In this document: positions 8,892 through 16,650 of the stretch, in pieces
Numbering within the stretch: the first letter of the stretch is position 1
How the letters are laid out: each line of letters opens with the position of its first letter
Source: Alphaproteobacteria bacterium
Lineage (GTDB): Bacteria > Pseudomonadota > Alphaproteobacteria > GCA-2731375
Length of the DNA: 21,078 nucleotides
Reading direction: 5' to 3'
Assembly (NCBI GenBank): GCA_030746295.1
Contig: JASLMY010000061.1
Span: forward strand, 1 to 21,078
The notes under the pieces: model-generated
Databases searched by the model: none
What the model was told of the DNA's origin: nothing
Seen by the model: the letters and a program-made list of their open reading frames with translations, nothing else
Position numbers and translations under genes: made by a program

Positions 8892-9932
8892 TCAGCCGGC
8901 CAGCGTCGGGTCTTCCGAGACCTCGACCACGACCTTGCCGAAGTTCCGGCCCTGCAGGAGGCCGATGAGACCGGCTGGCGCGTTCTCCAGGCCCTGGATC
9001 CGGTGCTCGCGGTACTTGACCTTGCCCTCGCGCACCCAGCCGCCGACGTCGCCTAGGAAGTCGCCCAGCTGGCTCGCATAGTCGGAGACGATGAAGCCGC
9101 GCATCAGCAGGCGCTTGGTCAGGACGGCACGCATCAGCTGGGGCAGCCGGTTCGGCCCCGGCGGCAGGTCGGTGGCGTTGTACTGCGAGATCAGGCCGCA
9201 GACCGGCATCCGCGAGAAGAAGTTGAGAAGCGGGATCACCGCCTCCAGCACCCGGCCGGCGACGTTCTCGAAGTAGATGTCGATGCCGTCGGGGCAGGCG
9301 TCGGCGAGCGCGGCCTCGAAGTCGTCCGAGCGGTGGTCGAGGCAGGCATCGAAGCCCAGCTCGTCGGTGACGAAGCGGCACTTGTCGGGACCGCCGGCGA
9401 CACCGACCGAGCGACAGCCTTTGATCTTGGCGATCTGGCCGACGACGCTGCCGACCGCGCCCGAGGCGGCGGCGACCACCAGGGTCTCGCCCTCCTTGGG
9501 CTGGCCGATGTTCAAGAGGCCGGTATAGGCGGTCATGCCCGGCATCCCGAGAACCCCGATCGCGGTCGAGATCGGCGCGTTCGCCGGATCGACCTTGCGC
9601 ATGCCCTTGCCGTCCGAGAGCGCATACTCCTGCCAACCGCTGCGGCCGACGACAATGTCACCGGGGGCGTAGCCAGCGTGGTTGGAGGCTTCGACGACCC
9701 CGACCGTGCCGCCTTCCATGACCCCGCCGATCTCGATCGGGTCTGCATAGCTGCGCTCGGCGTTCATCCGCCCGCGCATGTAGGGGTCGAGCGAGAGGTA
9801 GATCGTCCGCAGCAACATCTCGCCCTCTGCCGGCGTCGGCACCGGGCCGCTCGCCAGCTCGAAATCGGCCGCGACCGGGGCGCCGTCCGGTCGCCTGGCC
9901 AACAGGATTTGTCGGTTCGTGTTCGCTGCCAT
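8892..9932 (-). CDS. NADP-dependent MDR oxidoreductase (leukotriene B4 dehydrogenase / CurA-like)
   Basis: The 346-residue product matches the family of NADP-dependent alkenal/one reductases and 15-oxoprostaglandin reductases, which saturate the C=C bond of enals and enones. Landmarks are TIYLSLDPYMRGRMN, GVLGMPGMTAYTGL and the NADP-binding AAASGAVGSVVGQIAKIKGC followed by GVAGGPDKC, where the lysine usually contacts the 2'-phosphate. I chose ATG 9932 (MAANTNRQILL), with GGGAG about 11 nt upstream; the frame is open to 9998 but the extra 22 residues look non-homologous. It is the first gene of a minus-strand pair with the quinone reductase-like gene and is divergent from the glutathione S-transferase, so shared regulation is possible. 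Confidence 0.9.
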   Translation of the reverse strand: MAANTNRQILLARRPDGAPVAADFELASGPVPTPAEGEMLLRTIYLSLDPYMRGRMNAERSYADPIEIGGVMEGGTVGVVEASNHAGYAPGDIVVGRSGWQEYALSDGKGMRKVDPANAPISTAIGVLGMPGMTAYTGLLNIGQPKEGETLVVAAASGAVGSVVGQIAKIKGCRSVGVAGGPDKCRFVTDELGFDACLDHRSDDFEAALADACPDGIDIYFENVAGRVLEAVIPLLNFFSRMPVCGLISQYNATDLPPGPNRLPQLMRAVLTKRLLMRGFIVSDYASQLGDFLGDVGGWVREGKVKYREHRIQGLENAPAGLIGLLQGRNFGKVVVEVSEDPTLAG

Positions 9933-10015
9933 CGTGCCACGGGCTCCCTTGGGAAATCGAACTCGGCACATGTGAGCACGGCACGTCGCCAGCGCCAAGC
10001 GCCCGTGGCTCGGCT

Positions 10016-10044
10016 TTGACGAAGCGGTGCCAGCGCCCTATGGT
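10016..10044 (+). promoter_or_regulatory. Sigma-70-like promoter for the glutathione S-transferase
   Basis: TTGACG (10016-10021) and TATGGT (10039-10044) are separated by exactly 17 nt. The predicted start near 10051 leaves a leader of about 40 nt ending in a strong ribosome binding site. It supports initiation at ATG 10090, upstream of the in-frame TGA. Confidence 0.6.
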
Positions 10045-10075
10045 CAAGCACGCCTAGAGACGACCCACAAGCCTT

Positions 10076-10083
10076 GGGAGGGG
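10076..10083 (+). promoter_or_regulatory. Ribosome binding site deciding the GST start
   Basis: GGGAGGGG lies 6 nt before ATG 10090, an ideal arrangement. No comparable site precedes the GTG at 10147, the first start available after the TGA. This places true initiation before the in-frame TGA. Confidence 0.75.
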
Positions 10084-10089
10084 CCATTC

Positions 10090-10785
10090 ATGGCTCGGAA
10101 ATATCACCTGATCAGCTCGGTAACGTGACCCTGGGTTCAGCGCGCCGTGATCGTTTTGCGTGCGAAACAGGTCGAGTTCGACGTCACTTACATCAATCTC
10201 AGCGAGAAGCCTGATTGGTTTCTGGAGATCTCGCCGCACGGCAAGGTGCCGGTGCTCCTGGTCGACGATGCGCCGCTCTTCGAATCCAACGCCATCGCCG
10301 AATACTTGGACGAAGTGGTGCCGCCCCGCCTGCATCCCGAGGATCCCTTCCAGCGGGCCCGACACCGGGCCTGGACGGACTTCGTGCCGGACTTCTCCAG
10401 CGGCATCAACATCTACTACACCAAGACCAAGGCCGACCTGGACGCCAAGGTCGAGACCGCGCCGGCCCGGTTCGAGAAGCTGGAGGCGGCGATGCGGGAT
10501 GGCCGCGGCAACGACGGGCCCTACTTCAGCGGCCCCGAGCTTTGCCTGGTCGACGCGGCCTACGCGCCCTTCCTGCAGCGTTTCGCCATGGTCGAGGCGA
10601 AGGTCCAGACAGGCCTCTTGAAGGACTTTCCGTTGATCCAGGCTTGGATCGATGCGTTGCTGGCGAACGAGATCGTCACCGGCTCGGTGCCGGCGAGCTT
10701 CGTCGACGAGTTCGTCGCCAACCTGCACCGGCGCGAATTCTACGTCAGCCAGTTCTTCGATCTCGGCAGCGTCGCTGCCGAATAG
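10090..10785 (+). CDS. Glutathione S-transferase with in-frame TGA at the catalytic Cys; candidate selenoprotein
   Basis: Read through the TGA at 10126-10128, the frame gives 231 residues, normal GST length. It begins MARKYHLISSVT-U-PWVQRA, where U marks the TGA codon at position 13. Cys-type GSTs (omega, beta and SspA-like) carry a catalytic Cys in a CPWVQR or CPxxQR motif at this point of the thioredoxin fold. The glutathione-binding features follow: HGKVPVLLVDD with the cis-proline, and LFESNAIAEYLDE. A helical C-terminal domain with PYFSGPELCLVDAAYAPFL completes the protein. A conventional call would start at GTG 10147 and lose strand beta-1 and the active site. That GTG has no ribosome binding site, whereas ATG 10090 has an ideal one. 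The 219 codons after the TGA show no further damage. A hairpin with SECIS-like placement follows the TGA. The options are selenocysteine insertion, a recent nonsense mutation, or a base-call error for TGC or TGT. Confidence 0.85.
10126..10168 (+). promoter_or_regulatory. Candidate bacterial SECIS element just after the in-frame TGA
   Basis: After TGA 10126-10128, CGCGCC (10141-10146) pairs with GCGTGCG (10158-10164) with one bulged C (10159) and one G-T wobble. The 11-nt loop GTGATCGTTTT (10147-10157) begins 19 nt after the TGA and has G at its first position. A lower helix GTT/AAC (10135-10137 with 10166-10168) extends it. Loop distance and an early loop G agree with the general bacterial SECIS pattern. 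The bulged U important in E. coli fdhF is not reproduced. The fold was done by eye. Confidence 0.4.
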
Positions 10786-10804
10786 ACGATTTTGTCGATC
10801 GATC

Positions 10805-10838
10805 CGGGCGTCCTTTCCCGAAAGGGAAGGGGCGCCCG
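10805..10838. terminator. Bidirectional terminator-like hairpin between GST and dehydratase genes
   Basis: CGGGCGTCCTTTCCC pairs with GGGAAGGGGCGCCCG around a GAAA tetraloop, giving about 15 bp with two G-T wobbles. It fills the 56-nt gap between the convergent GST and dehydratase genes. Neither side has a long T run. Confidence 0.6.
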
Positions 10839-10841
10839 CGA

Positions 10842-11837
10842 TCATTCGGCCCGGCGCAGGGCCTCGGCATAGGTTCCGGCATCGACGTTGCCGCCCGAGG
10901 TGACGACGGCGACGGTCTTGTCGCGACAGTCGTACTTGCCGCGCAACGCCGCGGCCAGGGCGACCGCGCCGCCCGGCTCGACCACGAGCTTCAAATGCGC
11001 GAAGGCGGCGGCCATCGCGGCGCCGACCTCGACGTCGCTGACCGAGAGGCCGGCGCTGACGAGCTTCGCATTGACGGCGAAGGTGAGCCGCCCCGGCGTC
11101 GGCGCCAGCAGGGCATCGCAAAAGCTCGCCCCGCCGTCAGGGTTGCGCTGGCGGCTGCCCGCCGCCAGCGAGCGCGCCGTGTCGTCGAAGCCTTCCGGCT
11201 CGACCGTGTAGACCTCGGTCGCCGGCGACAGGGCCTTGATGGCGGTGGCGGTGCCGGCGGTCAGCCCGCCGCCGCCGCAGGGTACGAGCACCGCATCGAG
11301 CTCGAGGTCGAGGCTCCGAGCCCGCTCGGCGATCTCCAGCCCGACGGTGCCTTGCCCGGCGATGATCCAGGGATCGTCGAAGGGCCTGACCAAGGTGCCG
11401 CCGCGCTGGCGCAGGATCTCGGCGGCGATGGTTTCGCGGGAATCGTGGTCGCCGGGATCGTATGTCGCGATCTCGGCGCCCCAGCGCTCGGTGCCCTCGC
11501 GCTTGGCCCGCGGCGCGTTCTCGGGCATGACGATCACCGCCGGTACGCCCAAGAGATGCGCCGCCGCCGCCACACCTTGGGCGTGGTTGCCCGAGGAATA
11601 GGCCACGACGCCGGCCGGCCGCTCGGCCTCGGGAATGCGGCTGATCCGGTTGTAGGCGCCGCGGAACTTGAACGAGCCGGTCAGCTGCAGCGGCTCCGCC
11701 TTCACCAGCAGCCGGCCGCCGACGAGGGCGTTCAGCGCTGGCGCCTCCAACAACGGCGTTGCCACCGCCCGGCCCGATATCCTTTCGGCCGCCGCCAACA
11801 CGTCGTCGATCGTCGGCAGCGTCTCATGCCCGGGCAT
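10842..11837 (-). CDS. PLP-dependent threonine/serine dehydratase
   Basis: This 331-residue fold-type II PLP enzyme would deaminate threonine or serine, or a related hydroxy amino acid, to the 2-oxo acid and ammonia. The Schiff-base lysine is K57 in TGSFKFRGAYN. The substrate loop is SSGNHAQG at 81-88 and the phosphate-binding glycine loop is CGGGGL at 187-192. There is no C-terminal ACT regulatory domain, so it resembles catabolic threonine dehydratases, serine racemases, hydroxyaspartate dehydratases or the hydroxyectoine-cluster EutB rather than IlvA; sequence alone does not choose among these. ATG 11837 overlaps the end of the alpha/beta hydrolase gene by 14 nt, showing tight coupling as the last gene of a three-gene unit. 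Confidence 0.88.
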   Translation of the reverse strand: MPGHETLPTIDDVLAAAERISGRAVATPLLEAPALNALVGGRLLVKAEPLQLTGSFKFRGAYNRISRIPEAERPAGVVAYSSGNHAQGVAAAAHLLGVPAVIVMPENAPRAKREGTERWGAEIATYDPGDHDSRETIAAEILRQRGGTLVRPFDDPWIIAGQGTVGLEIAERARSLDLELDAVLVPCGGGGLTAGTATAIKALSPATEVYTVEPEGFDDTARSLAAGSRQRNPDGGASFCDALLAPTPGRLTFAVNAKLVSAGLSVSDVEVGAAMAAAFAHLKLVVEPGGAVALAAALRGKYDCRDKTVAVVTSGGNVDAGTYAEALRRAE

Positions 11838-12708
11838 CGTCGATATTCTCCAGGAAGCTCTCGATGGCGGGGCCGCAAACCGGCTCGGTCAGAAGCGGCA
11901 CGTGGCCCCGGTTCGGCACCGTAAGGCGGACGAGGTCCGGCTTCACCTCGGCCATCCGCTCGAAGGTTGCGGGATCGAGGATATCGGAGAGGTCGCCTCG
12001 AATGGCCAGCGCCGGCACCCGGGCCAGCGCCCGATAGTACGGCCAGAGGTCGATCGGGCCCGAGCCTTTCGTCGCCATCGGCTGCATGATCTTGGGGTCG
12101 TAGTTGGCGCGGAGCCGGCCCTGGCCGTCGGGGCGGTAGCGGGCCCGCGCCTCCGCCAGCCAATCGTCGTCGGTGAACTCGGGATAGGCGCGGCCCATCA
12201 TCCCCTTCAACTGCCGCGCCGCGCTGTCGTAGTCGGCGGGCGATCCCTCGCGGCCGACATAGGTGCGGATTCGGTCCAGCCCCTCGACCGCGATCTCGGG
12301 CCCGACGTCGTTCAGCACCACACCGGCGAGCGCCGTCGGCCGCACTGCCGTCATCGCCATCGCCAGGACGCCGCCGAGCGAGGTGCCGATCACCACGACC
12401 CGGTGCGTGTTGGTCGCCGCCAGCAGGTGCGCGATATCGTTCAGGTATGTGCGAGGTTCGTAGTTGGCGGGCACGGGGTCGCGGTCCGAGCGGGCCCGGC
12501 CACGGAGGTCGAGCGCCAGGACCCGCCGCTTGGCGGAAAGCCTCAGCGCCAGCTTGTGAAAATCGTCGCTGTTGCGGGTCAGGCCGGCGAGGCAGAGCAC
12601 CGGTACGTGGCCGCCGCCGGCATCACCGTAGTCGCGATAGTAGAGGCTGAGATCGTCTTGCGATCTGAGGCGGCCGTCCAGGTAGCCCTCGCCATTGGCC
12701 TCGCTCAC
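11824..12708 (-). CDS. Alpha/beta hydrolase
   Basis: The 294-residue product has a standard alpha/beta hydrolase fold. The nucleophile is S110 in VVVIGTSLGGVLAM, the likely acid is D239 or D242 (RGDLSDIL), and the general base is H269 (PNRGHVPLL). A region near the oxyanion hole is visible as VLCLAGLTRNSDDF. The substrate is not identifiable; relatives include esterases, haloalkane dehalogenases and C-C bond hydrolases. No ATG fits the conserved N-terminus. GTG 12708 overlaps the stop of the upstream dehalogenase gene in a GTGA tetranucleotide, which supports this start and coupled translation. Its own 3' end overlaps the dehydratase by 14 nt. Confidence 0.88.
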   Translation of the reverse strand: MSEANGEGYLDGRLRSQDDLSLYYRDYGDAGGGHVPVLCLAGLTRNSDDFHKLALRLSAKRRVLALDLRGRARSDRDPVPANYEPRTYLNDIAHLLAATNTHRVVVIGTSLGGVLAMAMTAVRPTALAGVVLNDVGPEIAVEGLDRIRTYVGREGSPADYDSAARQLKGMMGRAYPEFTDDDWLAEARARYRPDGQGRLRANYDPKIMQPMATKGSGPIDLWPYYRALARVPALAIRGDLSDILDPATFERMAEVKPDLVRLTVPNRGHVPLLTEPVCGPAIESFLENIDDARA

Positions 12709-13397
12709 CCGCCGACCCCGACGATTCCAGGCAGCGGCACCAGGCTGTCGACCTCGACGTCGGGCGCCCCCGGCAGCTTCTCTCGGGCTTGGCCGAAACG
12801 GTTGACCCAGACCACTTTGAAGCCGTAGGCCGAGGCGCCGTGCGCGTCCCACGAGTTCGAGGACTGGAAGGAGACGGCGGCGCTGTCGACGCCGAGGTGC
12901 GTATTGACCAGCCGATAGACCTCGGGCCGGGGCTTGTAGATGCCGATCTCGTCGACCGAGAGGACGGTGTCGAGATGGCCGCTGATGCCGGCGTTGTCGG
13001 CCGCCGCGCGCAGCATCTCGGGCGAGCCGTTGGAGAGGATCGCCGTCTTCATGCCCGCTGCCTTCAGCGTCGCCAACACGTCGGGGACCTCGGCGTAGCA
13101 GTCGAGCTCGAAGTAGAGGTCGAGCAGCCGTTGGCGCAAGGCGCCGTCGTTGACACCCAGGCTCTCGAGGCCGAAGTCGAGGCCGTCCGCCGTGACCTGC
13201 CAGAAATCGACATAGTGGCCGGTCAGGCTCCTGAGCCAGGTGTACTGCAGCTGTTTTGCCCGCCAAATCTCGGCCAACGGCTGCCACTTCTCGCCCAGGG
13301 CCTCGCTGCAGTGGCTGGCCGCGGCGTTGACGTCGAACAAGGTTCCATAGGCGTCGAAGACGCAGGCCTCGATGCCGTCGAGTTTGCTCGCTCCCAT
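12705..13397 (-). CDS. Haloacid dehalogenase, type II (L-2-haloacid dehalogenase family)
   Basis: Type II dehalogenases hydrolyse L-2-haloalkanoic acids to D-2-hydroxy acids through an aspartyl ester. This 230-residue protein keeps the residues known for the family: nucleophile D15 and T19 in VFDAYGTLFDV, R46 in IWRAKQLQYTWLRSL, S122-N123 in ILSNGS, K155 in IGIYKPRPEVY, and S179, N181 and D184 in SSNSWDAHGASAYGF. This is better conservation than in a generic HAD phosphatase, so the dehalogenase call is fairly firm, though the natural substrate may be another 2-substituted acid. ATG 13397 has GGGAGGGA just upstream. It heads the overlapping trio with the alpha/beta hydrolase and dehydratase. 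Confidence 0.92.
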   Translation of the reverse strand: MGASKLDGIEACVFDAYGTLFDVNAAASHCSEALGEKWQPLAEIWRAKQLQYTWLRSLTGHYVDFWQVTADGLDFGLESLGVNDGALRQRLLDLYFELDCYAEVPDVLATLKAAGMKTAILSNGSPEMLRAAADNAGISGHLDTVLSVDEIGIYKPRPEVYRLVNTHLGVDSAAVSFQSSNSWDAHGASAYGFKVVWVNRFGQAREKLPGAPDVEVDSLVPLPGIVGVGG

Positions 13398-13468
13398 CTT
13401 TCCCTCCCAGAAGCCGCCCCGGCCGGACACTAGCGGAAGCCGGACCGCCTCGCCAGACGCACCGTCGC

Positions 13469-15484
13469 TCAGGGCTGGTCGCCGTTGCGCTTCAGGTCCA
13501 TGGTGAGCCGGCTCGGGACAGGCGCCGGGGCCAGCCGCTGGCGGTAGACCTGCAAGCCCTCGAGGACCCGCTGAACGTAGTTGCGGGTCTCGTTGAAGGG
13601 GATCGCCTCGATCCAGTCGATAACGTCGACACTGCCGTCGCGCGGGTCGCCGAGCTTGCGAATCCATTCCCTGGCGCGACCGGGGCCGGCGTTGTAGGCG
13701 GCGATCGCCAGCGGATAGGAGCCGTTGAAATCCTTCAGCATCTGGCCGATGTAGGCGGCACCCAGACGGACGTTGTAGTCGGGATCGCTGAGGAGCCGCC
13801 CGCTGCTGTAGCGCAAGCGAAGCGCGCGCGAGACCTCGCGCGCCGTCGCCGGCATCAGCTGCATCAGGCCGCGGGCGCCGGCGGGGCTCACGGCCGTGGC
13901 GGAGAATTCGCTCTCCTGACGCATGATGGCGAAGACGAGCGCGTCTTCGACGGTGATCTTCGGCAGCCGGAAGACGGGATAGCCGTATTCCACGATCCGC
14001 TCGCTGGAACGCTTGGCGATCTTGGCGACCCGGACGCCTAGGTCGAAGCGCCGAAACTCGGCCGCCAGGCCGGCGACCATCATCCGCTCGGCCGGCGATT
14101 TGACCTGCTTGGCGAGATGAAAGACGAAGCTGCGAAAGAGGGTCCAATCCCTGAGCTCGCCCAGGATCGCCGCCGCCTTGACCGCATCCCGTCGCTTGAA
14201 GCCGAGCCATTGTTCAGGTCGCGGCGGCGGCGTCGGCCGCAGGTGCAGCTTGGCCTTGGCATCGAGGGCTTCCGTCGCCAATTGGCCGTAGTAGGTGGTC
14301 GGGTATTTGGCGGCGGTGCGATACCAGCGGGTGGCGTGATTGCCTTGCGCCATCGCCGCCGCGGCCCGGGCCCGCCAATAGGCCGCGCGGGCCCGGCTGA
14401 TCGGATACTTGACCGCCTTGTGGAGCTGTTGGAAATGTCTTGCGGCGCCGGGGTAGTTCTTGAGAAACCGGAGCGCGATCCAGCCGGCGAGCCATTCCGC
14501 CTCGGCATAGGCGCCGGTGCCGGGCGTCTGACCATGGCCGCCGGCCAGTGCGTAGGCCCCGTCGGCATTGCCGACCTCCAACAGCTTGCGGATTTGGATG
14601 CGGCGCTCGACCCACCACTTCTCGGGCTTCGGACCGGGGTCGCCCGGCAGGGCGCCCAGCAGGTCTTGGGCGCTGTCGTGCTTGTCGCGCTGCCGCCGCC
14701 AACGCACCCGCTGATAGGCCAAGCCCGGGTCGCCCAGCAGCTCCTTGGGTACCCGGGCGATGGCCGAGTTGACCCCCGGCGAGCCGACCATGAGGGCCAG
14801 CCGTGCCTCCGCCAATCGGCGCCAGCCGGGTGGCACCAGCGGCAACATCCGCCTGGCCGAGGCGCGATGTCCGGCCCAGAGCAGTCGGTCGAGGCGTGCC
14901 AGATGGTCATCCTTGGTGAGGTGGCCCTTGTAGCGGTTGTAGAACTGACGGCTCTCCTTGTGCGCCAGGTCGCCTTCGATCCAGATGTAGCGGAGCCATT
15001 TGACCGCCTCGATTTCCTTTCCTCGCCTGAGCAGGACCTCGGCCAGGCTCTGCTGACCTTCCGTTGAGACCGGCGGATACTTGGTGAACCAGGCGACCCT
15101 GTCCGCATCACCGACGTCGTCACCCATCGCCTTCTCGGCCTTGCGCATCAGCGCCTTCTGCCGCGGCCAGTCCGGGTTCTCGACGATGAAGCGGGCCAGT
15201 GTCATGAAGTCGATGGCATCGTCGCCGCCCGAATAGTAGCGCCAGCGCAGGATTTTGGCGGCCACCGGGTCGCTCATTTTGGAAGCCAGTTGGCGCACGC
15301 GTTTCCACTGCTTGCGCTTGGCCGCCGCGAGGCCGCTCTCCAGGCGGCCGCGGTCTCCCGCACCAAGGCCATTTCGGGTCGATGGCGGGGCCGCGGCAGT
15401 CTCGCTCGACGCGGCGCGCCCGGCCATGGGCAAGGCGAGAAAAAATACGAGCGCGAGGGGCAGAATTCGGTTGGGATCGCGCAT
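13469..15484 (-). CDS. slt: Soluble lytic murein transglycosylase (Slt70-like, GH23)
   Basis: This periplasmic enzyme cleaves the glycan strands of peptidoglycan, forming 1,6-anhydromuramic ends. The 671-residue product has a signal peptide (MRDPNRILPLALVFFLALPM, cleavage likely after GRA), a long alpha-helical superhelix rich in short repeats (about 40-500) and a C-terminal SLT domain. The catalytic glutamate is about E524 in AIMRQESEFSATAVSP, followed by GARGLMQLMPATA, YNVRLGAAYIGQML, AIAAYNAGPGRA and the NETRNYVQRVL motif typical of this family. ATG 15484 is the only start next to a signal peptide; the frame is open much further upstream, but that part is the shadow of dapA. It lies 71 nt upstream of the dehalogenase gene and could share its transcript. 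Confidence 0.93.
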   Translation of the reverse strand: MRDPNRILPLALVFFLALPMAGRAASSETAAAPPSTRNGLGAGDRGRLESGLAAAKRKQWKRVRQLASKMSDPVAAKILRWRYYSGGDDAIDFMTLARFIVENPDWPRQKALMRKAEKAMGDDVGDADRVAWFTKYPPVSTEGQQSLAEVLLRRGKEIEAVKWLRYIWIEGDLAHKESRQFYNRYKGHLTKDDHLARLDRLLWAGHRASARRMLPLVPPGWRRLAEARLALMVGSPGVNSAIARVPKELLGDPGLAYQRVRWRRQRDKHDSAQDLLGALPGDPGPKPEKWWVERRIQIRKLLEVGNADGAYALAGGHGQTPGTGAYAEAEWLAGWIALRFLKNYPGAARHFQQLHKAVKYPISRARAAYWRARAAAAMAQGNHATRWYRTAAKYPTTYYGQLATEALDAKAKLHLRPTPPPRPEQWLGFKRRDAVKAAAILGELRDWTLFRSFVFHLAKQVKSPAERMMVAGLAAEFRRFDLGVRVAKIAKRSSERIVEYGYPVFRLPKITVEDALVFAIMRQESEFSATAVSPAGARGLMQLMPATAREVSRALRLRYSSGRLLSDPDYNVRLGAAYIGQMLKDFNGSYPLAIAAYNAGPGRAREWIRKLGDPRDGSVDVIDWIEAIPFNETRNYVQRVLEGLQVYRQRLAPAPVPSRLTMDLKRNGDQP

Positions 15485-15760
15485 GGCTCGGTGTCCGCCG
15501 CCTCGTCTGAACCGCCTTCGACGCCCCACCAGGAACCGCTCGTTGCGACCCGGCACCGCCGGTCCGCCACCGCGTCCCACACCGGTATCGATCCTAGTGG
15601 ATCGAACCCAATATATGGTACCCCTACGATCCCATATCACGGTTTCTATCCAGTTGGGCGCGCGGAATAGCGTGACAAGTCGCGCGAGAAGCGGCGGGCC
15701 GCCCCGCTTGCTCCCTAGCCGGGCAACCGGTATCGTCGGGAAAATTTGATGGAGGATGCC
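15485..15760. other. Divergent intergenic region between slt and dapA
   Basis: This region of 276 nt has no convincing gene. It contains an AT-rich patch at 15609-15650 standing out from GC-rich surroundings, with inverted repeat ATATGG/CCATAT (15613-15618 and 15632-15637). A short hairpin AAGCGG/CCGCTT (15689-15694 and 15704-15709) lies in the dapA leader. The patch probably carries one or both promoters, including a minus-strand TATATT, but no clear -35 was found. Confidence 0.4.
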
Positions 15761-16636
15761 ATGTTCAAGGGTTCGATCGTTGCGTTGATCACCCCGTTTT
15801 CGGACGGTGAAGTGGACGAGCAGTCGATCCGAAAGCTCGTCGATTGGCATGTGGAGCAGGGCACCCACGGCATCGTGCCGTGCGGGACCACGGGCGAATC
15901 CCCGACGCTCAGTCACGAAGAGCATATGCAGGTGACCGAGATCGTCGTCGAGCAGGCCGACGGCCGCCTGCCGGTGATCGCCGGTGCCGGATCGAACAGC
16001 ACCATCGAGGCGGTGGAGCTGACCAAGCATGCCAAGGAGGCCGGCGCCGACGGCGTGCTGCACGTCACCGGCTACTACAACAAGCCGAGCCAGGAAGGCA
16101 TCTACCAGCACTTCAAGGCGATCAACGACGCGGTCGATATCCCGATCATCGTCTACAACATCCCGCCCCGCGCGATCGTCGACATCTCGGTCGACACCAT
16201 GGCCAGGCTGGCCGCGTTGCCGAACGTCGTCGGCGTCAAGGACGCCACCGCCGATCTGTCCAGGCCCAGCCGCGAGCAGATGGCGATCGACGACGACTGG
16301 TGCCAGCTCTCGGGCGAGGACGGCACCGCGCTCGCCTATATGGCGCACGGCGGTGACGGCTGTATCTCGGTCTCGGCCAATGTCGCGCCCAAGCAGTGCA
16401 GCGAATTCCAGGAGGCCTGCATGGCCGGCGATTTCAAGACGGCGCTCGAATATCAGCACCGCTTGATGCCGTTGCATGTGGCCCTCTTCCTCGAGCCGAG
16501 CCCCGGTGGCGTCAAGCACGCGGCCGGCCAGTTGGGGCTTTGCAGCCCGGAGGTCCGCCTGCCCATGGTGCCGCCGACGCGGCCGACCCAGGAAAAGGTC
16601 GAGGGCGCGCTCCGCCACGCCGGGCTGCTCAACTAG
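15761..16636 (+). CDS. dapA: 4-hydroxy-tetrahydrodipicolinate synthase
   Basis: DapA condenses pyruvate with aspartate semialdehyde, the first step committed to lysine and diaminopimelate for peptidoglycan. The 291-residue product begins [13 protein letters not shown], a start usual for alphaproteobacterial DapA. ATG 15761 has GGAGG 5 nt upstream. Active-site residues fit the E. coli pattern within one position: T44-T45 in [13 protein letters not shown]106-Y107 in [13 protein letters not shown]132 and R137 in [11 protein letters not shown], and Schiff-base K160 in GVKDAT. It lies 14 nt before smpB, so the two are probably co-transcribed. An alternative upstream TTG/ATG (15746/15749) would only add four or five residues overlapping the ribosome binding site. 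Confidence 0.97.
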   Translation: MFKGSIVALITPFSDGEVDEQSIRKLVDWHVEQGTHGIVPCGTTGESPTLSHEEHMQVTEIVVEQADGRLPVIAGAGSNSTIEAVELTKHAKEAGADGVLHVTGYYNKPSQEGIYQHFKAINDAVDIPIIVYNIPPRAIVDISVDTMARLAALPNVVGVKDATADLSRPSREQMAIDDDWCQLSGEDGTALAYMAHGGDGCISVSANVAPKQCSEFQEACMAGDFKTALEYQHRLMPLHVALFLEPSPGGVKHAAGQLGLCSPEVRLPMVPPTRPTQEKVEGALRHAGLLN

Positions 16637-16650
16637 ACGAGCGGTCCTTC

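Noticed and set aside
10147..10785. GST annotated from GTG 10147 as a complete shorter protein
   Set aside because: It lacks a ribosome binding site, the first beta strand and the active-site motif. Sequence before it in the same frame is clearly GST up to and beyond the TGA.
10215..11924. 569-codon plus-strand open frame across GST and dehydratase
   Set aside because: It is out of frame with GST and antisense to the dehydratase, with biased composition and no domain.
15485..16618. Open extension of the lytic transglycosylase frame back to 16618
   Set aside because: It runs antisense through dapA and the real protein begins with a signal peptide at 15484.
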